The notes below the pieces were generated by a model, which was not told where the DNA came from, did no database searches, and worked only from the letters and a program-made list of their open reading frames with translations. Made by a program: the position numbers and the translations under genes. Shown one piece after another: positions 1-5,868 of a stretch of 17,861 nucleotides of DNA. How positions within the stretch are numbered: position 1 is the stretch's first letter; each line of letters starts with the position of its first letter. This DNA is from Candidatus Falkowbacteria bacterium UBA917 (GTDB taxonomy: Bacteria; Patescibacteriota; Patescibacteriia; Patescibacteriales; Patescibacteriaceae), in contig DBEB01000004.1 in assembly GCA_002293855.1 (NCBI GenBank), forward strand, positions 1-17,861, read 5' to 3'.

Positions 1-150
1 ATATTATATAAAGCAATGTTTTGCTAGTTTAATAGCTTTTTTACTTGCTGTCAAGCTAAGTCTAGCGGTTTTGTGGCTTTTGACTAAAGAGGCAATATAC
101 TTTACCGTATAAAGGCAATTTAGTTCTTTTATCAATTCATGGGGTGTTAA

Positions 151-699
151 ATGAGCCAATTTCAATCAAATATTCAGGACACTTTATTTAGTAGTCTTAA
201 CTTAGATATAAAAATTACTGTTCCTGATGATTACGATCACGATCATCATCTCAAGCTTTTTGAGTATGCTAATATTAACAGGTTAATAGATTTTCATCGT
301 TTCGCTAGAAGGGATATCAAGGCTACTCACAAGCTCAAGGCAGGGGAGTCTTATATCGCCAAGTTCTGGGAAGTCAGCGATGGTAGTATAGTTAGTAAAT
401 CGAGAGCCTTAGAGTTCTTGCTAGCCAATCAAGTTGTGCTAGCTGGTTTTAGGGGTGTTACGCTGCTTTATAAGCAGTATCCCTCGGCTTTTCCTATCTC
501 TAAGCAGATTGTTTCTTTTGACAGAGACGATTGTTATCCCGAGTGCTACCGCGGTTTAGAGCTTGCTATCACTCGACATCTCAACTCTTTTTTGACTGTC
601 TGGACTGCTGATATTAATATGCTTAATTTTGGTAATCAGCAACTCTGTAGACCCTTGTGGAATGATCATTGTCGTCTCATGGGCCTAGTACCATGTTAA
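151..699 (+). CDS. Hypothetical protein, 182 aa, unrecognised
   Basis: I do not recognise this protein. It is a soluble-looking 182-residue product with no signal peptide or obvious membrane helix. Its N-terminal third has a His/Asp-rich patch (DHDHHLK, about residues 29-35) followed by mixed helix-like sequence. The C-terminal third carries four cysteines (about residues 128, 132, 166 and 173) plus a C-terminal Cys; spacing does not match a metal-binding motif I know. The ATG is preceded by GGGGTG at 141-146, four bases upstream, a weak Shine-Dalgarno candidate. That is unusual here, because almost every other gene lacks one. A hairpin with a T-run directly follows the TAA, so it probably ends its own transcript. 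The 150 bases upstream are AT-rich and contain promoter-like hexamers, but none at acceptable spacing. Confidence 0.7.
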   Translation: MSQFQSNIQDTLFSSLNLDIKITVPDDYDHDHHLKLFEYANINRLIDFHRFARRDIKATHKLKAGESYIAKFWEVSDGSIVSKSRALEFLLANQVVLAGFRGVTLLYKQYPSAFPISKQIVSFDRDDCYPECYRGLELAITRHLNSFLTVWTADINMLNFGNQQLCRPLWNDHCRLMGLVPC

Positions 700-704
700 A
701 ATAT

Positions 705-735
705 AGCGCTACTGTCTTTACAGCGGCGCTTTTTT
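705..735 (+). terminator. Intrinsic terminator after the 182-aa gene
   Basis: AGCGC (705-709) pairs with GCGCT (726-730), and CTGT (712-715) pairs with ACAG (720-723), separated by a two-by-two internal loop. Six T follow at 730-735. It starts six bases after the TAA of the upstream gene and ends 20 bases before the next ATG. The T-run merges into TATACT (735-740), which could be the -10 box of the next gene. Confidence 0.65.
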
Positions 736-754
736 ATACTATCTTAATCTCACT

Positions 755-1438
755 ATGATGCTGACTATTTTTCAAATTATTGCTCTGATTATGTCGGCTG
801 TTGTCCACGAAGTGGCTCACGGCTATATGGCTTATCGTCTCGGCGATGACACTGCCAAGGACCTCGGTCGACTGACTCTTAACCCTATCAAACATCTCGA
901 TCCTATTGGTTCAGTGCTCTTGCCACTTATCTTGACCATATCCGGTGCTCGTTTCTTCATTGCTTGGGCTAAGCCAGTGCCTTTTAATCCTTATAATTTC
1001 ACTGATAGCAAGAACGGCCCAATGAAAGTCGCGCTAGCTGGTCCGGCTTCTAATCTAGTTATTTTGGTGGTTTTTGGGCTTTTTGCTAAGTTCTTACCAC
1101 TTGCTGCTAGCACCAAAACTAGTCTCTTGCAAGCCTTTTTTATGCAAGGTAACAGCGAAACTATGGCTTTGATGGCTGGCTCTCTAGCTAGTAGCCTCTA
1201 TGTTATGAGCTTGATTATCTGTTTGGTGAATGCTGTACTCATGGTTTTTAACCTCATTCCTATCCCACCGCTAGATGGTTCCAAGGTGCTCTTGCGCTTT
1301 ATGAATGAAAAAGGACGAGACTTTTTCTATCGCTATGAGACTTACGGGATCTTTGTTGTTTTGATTCTAGTCTATCTTGGTTTAACTGATATCATTCTCG
1401 GTCCAGTAATGAGTGCTATTCTGAGTCTTTTTTTCTAA
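755..1438 (+). CDS. Site-2 protease family (M50) membrane zinc metalloprotease
   Basis: This is a compact 227-residue intramembrane zinc protease of the site-2 protease/M50 family, which cleaves substrates within the membrane. The zinc-binding HExxH motif is HEVAH at residues 18-22, inside the first hydrophobic segment. A GPASN motif lies at 96-100. NLIPIPPLDG at 166-175 is the family NxxPxxxLDG signature, whose Asp174 should be the third zinc ligand. Four to six hydrophobic segments are visible. There is no PDZ or CBS domain, so it resembles the small YwhC-like forms rather than RseP. The substrate cannot be inferred. ATG ATG at 755/758 gives two equivalent starts. No Shine-Dalgarno site is visible, and TATACT at 735-740 would give a very short leader. 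I see no convincing terminator in the 118 bases between its TAA and the rpsL promoter. Confidence 0.93.
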   Translation: MMLTIFQIIALIMSAVVHEVAHGYMAYRLGDDTAKDLGRLTLNPIKHLDPIGSVLLPLILTISGARFFIAWAKPVPFNPYNFTDSKNGPMKVALAGPASNLVILVVFGLFAKFLPLAASTKTSLLQAFFMQGNSETMALMAGSLASSLYVMSLIICLVNAVLMVFNLIPIPPLDGSKVLLRFMNEKGRDFFYRYETYGIFVVLILVYLGLTDIILGPVMSAILSLFF

Positions 1439-1556
1439 GTATTGTCCATTTAACAGGGTCTTAGTAAGCTTTATTTTTTAGCTAAACTGATAAAAAACAC
1501 AATATTAGCCAAAAATATTCCAAAAAGACTCTTTGTAAGGCTCTTAGCAAACTCTA

Positions 1557-1585
1557 TTGACTAATATTTAGCTTTCTGATATTTT
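1557..1585 (+). promoter_or_regulatory. Sigma70-type promoter for rpsL
   Basis: The -35 box is TTGACT at 1557-1562. After exactly 17 bases comes TATTTT at 1580-1585, with an extended -10 TG at 1577-1578. Predicted transcription starts near 1592, giving a leader of about 82 bases before rpsL. It is the best candidate to drive rpsL-rpsG-fusA. Confidence 0.65.
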
Positions 1586-1599
1586 AAGGATATCAATTT

Positions 1600-1613
1600 C
1601 CCGAAATTTCGGG
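1600..1613 (+). promoter_or_regulatory. Perfect 14-bp palindrome in the rpsL leader
   Basis: CCCGAAATTTCGGG is a perfect palindrome placed about 8-22 bases after the predicted rpsL transcription start. As RNA it can form a five-pair stem with an AATT loop, followed by a T-rich stretch (TTTTATTTTACTTTTT from 1614). It could be a weak early terminator/attenuator, or a dyad operator for a dimeric regulator. The sequence alone cannot separate these. It is too far from the M50 stop (over 160 bases) to be an ordinary gene-end terminator, but that is also possible. Confidence 0.5.
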
Positions 1614-1673
1614 TTTTATTTTACTTTTTCTTAAGACATAACTTCGGCCACGGTCGGACAAATTACTGTAAAT

Positions 1674-2099
1674 ATGCCAACAATCAACCAATTAGTTAAA
1701 CAGGGCAGAAAAAAAATTGCCAAAAAGCCAAAGTCTCCAGCTCTCAAAGTTACGCTGGATAGTTTGCATCGCAAAAAGTCTGTCACTATCGTTGGTTCAT
1801 CCTTCAAACGTGGTGTTTGTCTCAAGGTTACCACCACCACTCCAAAGAAGCCTAACTCCGCTTTGCGTAAGATTGCTAGGGTCAGATTATCAAACGGTAT
1901 GGAAGTCACTGCTTATATCCCAGGTATGGGTCACAACTTGCAGGAACACTCCATCGTCTTGATCAAGGGTGGTCGTACCAAGGACTTGCCAGGTGTCCGT
2001 TACAAGGTTGTCCGTGGTGTCTACGACTCTCAGGGCGTAGAAGCTCGTCGCAATGGTCGCAGTATTTACGGCGCCAAGAAGCCTAAGGCTAAAAAATAA
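1674..2099 (+). CDS. rpsL: 30S ribosomal protein S12
   Basis: S12 sits at the decoding centre of the 30S subunit and influences tRNA selection accuracy. The 141-residue product starts MPTINQLVKQGR, the standard N-terminus. It contains TTTTPKKPNSALRK (residues 53-66), the loop that reaches the A site; Lys58/Lys59 match the lysines altered in streptomycin resistance and are wild type here. GHNLQEHS (86-93) and GGRTKDLPGVRYK (99-111) are also present; Asp104 corresponds to the residue that RimO methylthiolates in some bacteria. Residues 21-45 form the longer linker seen in Firmicute-type S12 rather than the short E. coli form. It is the first gene of the str operon, followed by rpsG after 76 bases. 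No Shine-Dalgarno site precedes the ATG. Confidence 0.99.
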   Translation: MPTINQLVKQGRKKIAKKPKSPALKVTLDSLHRKKSVTIVGSSFKRGVCLKVTTTTPKKPNSALRKIARVRLSNGMEVTAYIPGMGHNLQEHSIVLIKGGRTKDLPGVRYKVVRGVYDSQGVEARRNGRSIYGAKKPKAKK

Positions 2100-2144
2100 T
2101 CATTTATAAAAATTAATTAAACAAGTAGTTGCATAAATATTTTA

Positions 2145-2162
2145 CTGAGAGTGGTTGCTCAG
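2145..2162 (+). promoter_or_regulatory. Small hairpin just upstream of rpsG
   Basis: CTGAG (2145-2149) pairs with CTCAG (2158-2162) around an eight-base loop, ending 13 bases before the rpsG ATG. In E. coli the rpsL-rpsG spacer is where S7 binds to repress its own translation. This hairpin might serve the same role, but at five pairs it could be chance. Confidence 0.25.
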
Positions 2163-2175
2163 CAAAGCCAAAACT

Positions 2176-2643
2176 ATGAGAGGTAAACAAGCACCTAAAA
2201 GAGTCATTGAACCAGATCCAAAATATCACGATGTTGATGTTGCTAAGTTCATCAATTACATTATGATTGGTGGCAAAAAGGCTACTGCTCAACGTGTTAT
2301 GTATGATGCTTTTGAAATCATTCGTGAAATCACCAAGCAAGATCCACGCCATATCTTTGGCAAGGCTATTAAGCAGGTCTCTCCTTTGCTTGAAGTCCGT
2401 GGTCGACGTGTTGGTGGTGGTAACTACCAAATCCCTTACCAAGTTCGTGGTGAGCGTCGTTTTGCTTTGGCTTGTCGCTGGATGATTGATGCTGCTCGCT
2501 CTCGTAAAGGCAAGGCTATGGCTGAAAAGCTAGCCGAAGAGTTTATCAATACTGCCAAGGGTGAAAGTGCTTCTATGAAAAAGAAAGCCGACGTTCATCG
2601 TATGGCTGAATCCAACAAGGCCTTTGCCCACTTCGCACGCTAA
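2176..2643 (+). CDS. rpsG: 30S ribosomal protein S7
   Basis: S7 nucleates assembly of the 30S head by binding the 3' major domain of 16S rRNA and lies at the E site. I chose the ATG at 2176, giving 155 residues (MRGKQAPKR...), because this matches the usual length and N-terminus of about 156. A TTG at 2155 would add seven residues unlike the family. Typical S7 stretches are IGGKKATAQRVMYDA near residues 31-45, EVRGRRVGGGNYQIP near 73-87, and the closing NKAFAHFAR. It is the second gene of the str operon. The start has T at -1 and no Shine-Dalgarno site; a small hairpin lies just upstream. Confidence 0.98.
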   Translation: MRGKQAPKRVIEPDPKYHDVDVAKFINYIMIGGKKATAQRVMYDAFEIIREITKQDPRHIFGKAIKQVSPLLEVRGRRVGGGNYQIPYQVRGERRFALACRWMIDAARSRKGKAMAEKLAEEFINTAKGESASMKKKADVHRMAESNKAFAHFAR

Positions 2644-2655
2644 TTAATTTGTTTA

Positions 2656-2697
2656 ATTTCCAAATTCCAATTTCCAATTTGCAAGCCAATCACCAAT
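2656..2697 (+). repeat. Heptameric CCAAT-type repeat block
   Basis: The first part of the rpsG-fusA spacer is made of degenerate 7-base units: ATTTCCA (2656), AATTCCA (2663), ATTTCCA (2670) and ATTTGCA (2677). After a two-base phase slip, CCAAT recurs at 2686 and 2693, again seven bases apart. The pattern recalls the short tandem heptamer repeats of filamentous cyanobacteria. No function can be assigned. Confidence 0.6.
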
Positions 2698-2729
2698 CAT
2701 AATTTCCCAAGCAGAAATTTTGACCCATC

Positions 2730-2764
2730 GATAATTGTAAATTGATAATTGTAAATTGATTATC
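2730..2764 (+). repeat. Heptameric GATAATT/GTAAATT repeat abutting fusA start
   Basis: Five 7-base units in register: GATAATT (2730), GTAAATT (2737), GATAATT (2744), GTAAATT (2751) and GATTATC (2758). The first four form an exact 14-base tandem duplication. GATAAT (2744-2749) can pair with ATTATC (2759-2764), making a hairpin that ends one base before the fusA ATG. Confidence 0.75.
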
Positions 2765-2765
2765 T

Positions 2766-4847
2766 ATGCCCCGAGAATATACTCTAGAAAAGACTAGAAA
2801 CATTGGTATCATGGCTCACATCGATGCCGGTAAGACCACTTTTACTGAGCGTGTTTTGTTCTACACCGGTAAAAAGCACAAGATCGGTGAGGTTCACGAA
2901 GGTGCTGCTGAAATGGACTGGATGGAACAAGAAAAAGAACGTGGTATTACTATTACTTCCGCTGCTACTACTTGTTTCTGGAAGGATCATCGTATCAACA
3001 TTATTGATACTCCGGGTCACGTCGACTTTACTGTTGAAGTAGAGCGTTCTTTGCGTGTTCTCGACGCTGCTGTGGCTGTTTTTGACGGTAGTCAGGGTGT
3101 CGAACCTCAGTCCGAAACCGTTTGGCGTCAGGCTGACAAGTACAATGTGCCTCGCATTTGTTTCGTTAACAAAATGGACAAAACTGGCGCTGACTTCTTT
3201 ATGTGTATGGATTCAATTCATACTCGTTTGAATACTCAGGCTGTAGCTGTTCAATTGCCTATTGGTGCTGAAGACACTATGAAAGGCGTTGTTAACCTTT
3301 TGACTCAAAAGGCCTATATTTTCAACGGTGCTCACGGCGAAGACATTCAAGAAGTTGAAGTCCCAGCTGATATGCAAGAGATTGTTGCTAAATACCGCAA
3401 CATTATGATTGAAAAAGCTGTCGAGTGTGATGAGTCTCTAACTGACCGTTATCTCAATGGTGAAGAAATCTCTCTCGACGAAATCAAGCAAGCTATTCGC
3501 AAGGGTGTCATTGCCAGTCAGATTTACCCAGTCTTCTGTGGTACTGCTTTGCAAAACATCGGTGTCCAGCTCGTGCTCGATGCTGTTGTCGATTATCTCC
3601 CATCTCCGATCAATGTCGCCGCTCTAATCGGTCATTCTACTGATGACGAGACTCAAGAAATCCCAGTCCCAGTCAAGGACGACGCTCCTTTTACTGCTCT
3701 GGCTTTTAAAATCGCTACTGACCCTTTTGTCGGTAAGCTCTGTTTCGTACGTGTTTATTCTGGCGTACTCACTTCCGGCTCCTATGTTCTCAATGCCTCT
3801 ACCGGCAAAAAAGAACGTATCGGTCGTTTGGTCCGTATGCACGCCAACAGTCGTGAAGAAATCAACGAAATCTACTCTGGTGATATCGCTGCTGTTATCG
3901 GTCTCAAAGAAACTTTCACTGGTCATACTCTCTGCGATGTTGATCATCCAATCTTGCTAGAATCCATCAGCTTCCCTGAACCAGTTATTCAAATCGCTGT
4001 TGAACCAAAGACCAAGGTTGACCAAGAAAAAATGGGCATGGCTCTCGGACGTCTTGCTGAAGAAGATCCAACTTTCCGTGTCGAAACTGACGAAGAAACT
4101 GGTCAAACCCTCATCTCTGGTATGGGTGAATTACACCTCGACATTATCGTCGATCGTATGAAGCGTGAGTTTAGCGTCGAAGCTAATATCGGTCAGCCAC
4201 AAGTTAGCTACCGTGAAACTATTCGCAATCAATCCGAAGCTGAAGGTAAATATGTCAAACAGTCCGGTGGTCGAGGTCAATTCGGTCACTGCTGGTTGCG
4301 TATCGCTCCTAATGTCGAAGGTGGTGGCTACTCTTTCAAGGATGCTACCAAGGGCGGCTCTATTCCTAAAGAGTTTATCCCAGCTATCGAAAAGGGTGTT
4401 AAAGAAGCTGTTGAACGTGGTACTATGGCCGGTTATCCAATGGTTGATGTCATGGTTGAAGTTTTTGATGGTTCTTACCACGAAGTTGACTCCAACGAAA
4501 TGGCTTTCAAGATGGCCGGTATCATGGCTTTCCGCGATGCTTGTAAAAAGGCTAACCCAGTTATCCTCGAGCCTGTCATGAAAGTTGAAGTAACTACCCC
4601 AGAAGAATACATGGGCTCTGTGGTCGGTGACCTCAACTCCAAGCGTGGTCAGATCGAAGAAATGTCTGATCGCGGCAAGCTCAAAGTTATCCGTGCCAAG
4701 GTGCCTCTAGCCGAAATGTTTGGCTACGCTACTTCTTTGCGTTCCATGTCTCAGGGTCGCGCTAACTATGCTATGGAATTTTTGCACTACAGCGAAGCTC
4801 CTCGTCATGTAGCCGACAAAATTATCGGCGACAAGGCCAAGAAGTAA
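2766..4847 (+). CDS. fusA: Elongation factor G
   Basis: EF-G is the cytosolic GTPase that moves tRNA and mRNA through the ribosome after peptide bond formation, and with RRF recycles ribosomes. The 693-residue length is normal. GTP-binding motifs are intact: AHIDAGKTT at residues 17-25 (G1), RGITI at 59-63 (switch I), DTPGH at 81-85 (G3) and NKMD at 135-138 (G4). Domain II follows from about residue 300; domain III holds MGELHLDI; domain IV holds KQSGGRGQFGHCWL; the C-terminus carries the EF-G domain V sequence GDLNSKRGQIEEMSDRG. It is the third gene of the str operon. A strong terminator right after it separates it from tuf, its usual neighbour. No Shine-Dalgarno site; heptamer repeats abut the start. 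Confidence 0.99.
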   Translation: MPREYTLEKTRNIGIMAHIDAGKTTFTERVLFYTGKKHKIGEVHEGAAEMDWMEQEKERGITITSAATTCFWKDHRINIIDTPGHVDFTVEVERSLRVLDAAVAVFDGSQGVEPQSETVWRQADKYNVPRICFVNKMDKTGADFFMCMDSIHTRLNTQAVAVQLPIGAEDTMKGVVNLLTQKAYIFNGAHGEDIQEVEVPADMQEIVAKYRNIMIEKAVECDESLTDRYLNGEEISLDEIKQAIRKGVIASQIYPVFCGTALQNIGVQLVLDAVVDYLPSPINVAALIGHSTDDETQEIPVPVKDDAPFTALAFKIATDPFVGKLCFVRVYSGVLTSGSYVLNASTGKKERIGRLVRMHANSREEINEIYSGDIAAVIGLKETFTGHTLCDVDHPILLESISFPEPVIQIAVEPKTKVDQEKMGMALGRLAEEDPTFRVETDEETGQTLISGMGELHLDIIVDRMKREFSVEANIGQPQVSYRETIRNQSEAEGKYVKQSGGRGQFGHCWLRIAPNVEGGGYSFKDATKGGSIPKEFIPAIEKGVKEAVERGTMAGYPMVDVMVEVFDGSYHEVDSNEMAFKMAGIMAFRDACKKANPVILEPVMKVEVTTPEEYMGSVVGDLNSKRGQIEEMSDRGKLKVIRAKVPLAEMFGYATSLRSMSQGRANYAMEFLHYSEAPRHVADKIIGDKAKK

Positions 4848-4862
4848 TCTCTTCAATTCTCT

Positions 4863-4897
4863 TAAAAGACTCTTCCACTGGGAGAGTCTTTTATTAT
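4863..4897 (+). terminator. Strong intrinsic terminator after fusA
   Basis: AAAAGACTCT (4864-4873) pairs perfectly with AGAGTCTTTT (4883-4892). It extends inward through TCC/GGG with one wobble pair to a three-base loop (ACT) and outward by one T-A pair. The T-rich 3' arm and following TATTATT complete the signal. It closes the rpsL-rpsG-fusA transcript. Confidence 0.85.
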
Positions 4898-4932
4898 TCG
4901 AGTATCAAGTTAAAAAGGCTAAGATTGGCATA

Positions 4933-4962
4933 TTGACAAAAAAGCAATTATATTGTAAGAAT
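4933..4962 (+). promoter_or_regulatory. Promoter for the M15 dipeptidase gene
   Basis: A perfect -35 TTGACA lies at 4933-4938. The -10 is weaker: TAAGAA at 4956-4961 (17-base spacer), or AAGAAT at 4957-4962 with an extended TG at 4954-4955 (18-base spacer). Transcription would start about 40 bases before the ATG. Confidence 0.55.
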
Positions 4963-5009
4963 ATATCACTTAATTTAATAGTTTTTTTACAATTTGAGAG
5001 GGGATCATA

Positions 5010-5771
5010 ATGACTTTAAATGATCAACAAAATGAGTTTCTCTATACTAAGTTAGAGAGCTTTGGTTATTCGCCTAATGAAATAGCTATTGTCAAAGCTT
5101 GTCTAACTGGCGAATTGATTGACTTCGAGTCCGATGAAACTGAGTTACAAGTAGCTAGTCAGCTTGTTAATATCGCTGATTATAATCTATTTGGCAGCAG
5201 CTTTTACTACGAAAAGATGGCCTTGTACGACCTAGATGAGCAAAAATGCCAGATTTTAGGTATCAAGCCCTTTGTACAAGTCAGTGATCAGATTATCTCT
5301 GATCTACTGGCGGCGCAACTGGATTTCCAAAAAGACGGTTATCAGCTCTTTGTCAAAGAGGGCTATCGGTCCAAGCTAACCTATGCTTATGTCTACATCC
5401 GCAAAGCTCTAAAGAGCTCAAGGGCTGAGGCTGATCGTATTTATAATCCGCTCAACCGACCGCATAGTAGTGGCATGGCTGTTGATTTGGTTCTATTTCA
5501 CAATGGTAAGCAAGTCAAAATGCGTGATGCCGCCGCTGGTGATGATGGTTTGTTTTATGGTTACTATGACCATCTTTCAACCTTTAGCTTGTTTCAAGAA
5601 TACTTGATTGCTGTTATGCGTAATCATAAGTTTAACTTGGCTAGCAAAGGCGAGTACTTTCATTTCAATCATCGCCATCTTGGCGCTGAACCTTACGTCG
5701 CTTTTCCAATCAGATTTTTAGCTGAGCTACGTGCCATTGGCTTTCTTGATGAGCCTATCATCTTGGGTTAA
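5010..5771 (+). CDS. VanX/DdpX-like D-Ala-D-Ala dipeptidase (peptidase M15)
   Basis: Predicted zinc dipeptidase of the M15 family, related to VanX and DdpX, which hydrolyse D-alanyl-D-alanine. The 253-residue protein has an N-terminal region of about 80 residues I cannot assign. The catalytic part follows: EGYRS with Arg120 at the place of the VanX substrate-binding arginine, HSSGMAVD with His152 and Asp159 as zinc ligands seven residues apart, and GEYFH with catalytic Glu215 and zinc-binding His218. The H-x6-D and E-x2-H spacings match VanX. There is no signal peptide, so it should act in the cytoplasm, probably on dipeptides from peptidoglycan turnover. It has a clear Shine-Dalgarno site (GAGAGGGG, 4996-5003, six bases from the ATG), rare in this window, plus its own promoter and terminator. 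No vanH or vanA-like partners are nearby, so a resistance role is not supported. Confidence 0.85.
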   Translation: MTLNDQQNEFLYTKLESFGYSPNEIAIVKACLTGELIDFESDETELQVASQLVNIADYNLFGSSFYYEKMALYDLDEQKCQILGIKPFVQVSDQIISDLLAAQLDFQKDGYQLFVKEGYRSKLTYAYVYIRKALKSSRAEADRIYNPLNRPHSSGMAVDLVLFHNGKQVKMRDAAAGDDGLFYGYYDHLSTFSLFQEYLIAVMRNHKFNLASKGEYFHFNHRHLGAEPYVAFPIRFLAELRAIGFLDEPIILG

Positions 5772-5776
5772 GATCC

Positions 5777-5811
5777 AAAACCGATTTAAATAATTTAAGT
5801 CGGTTTTTTTT
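5777..5811 (+). terminator. Intrinsic terminator after the M15 dipeptidase gene
   Basis: AAAACCGA (5777-5784) pairs with TCGGTTTT (5800-5807). The stem continues inward through A-T and wobble pairs to a three-base loop, with a T-run to 5811. It follows the TAA by five bases. Confidence 0.85.
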
Positions 5812-5826
5812 ATTTCCAGCATTTTG

Positions 5827-5835
5827 TGGTATAAT
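5827..5835 (+). promoter_or_regulatory. Extended -10 promoter for the 720-aa secreted protein gene
   Basis: TGGTATAAT is a perfect extended -10 (TG-N-TATAAT). The -35 region is only T-rich, which is common for extended -10 promoters. Predicted start is near 5842, leaving a leader of about 27 bases. Confidence 0.65.
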
Positions 5836-5868
5836 CAAAACACTTATCTAAGTCACTAACTACAAACT

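Noticed and set aside
80..113. Promoter for the first gene (TTGACT at 80-85 with TATACT at 96-101 or TATAAA at 108-113)
   Set aside because: The spacers are 10 and 22 bases, outside the working range.
2155..2175. TTG start extending rpsG by seven residues
   Set aside because: ATG 2176 gives the normal S7 length and N-terminus, and every other gene starts with ATG.
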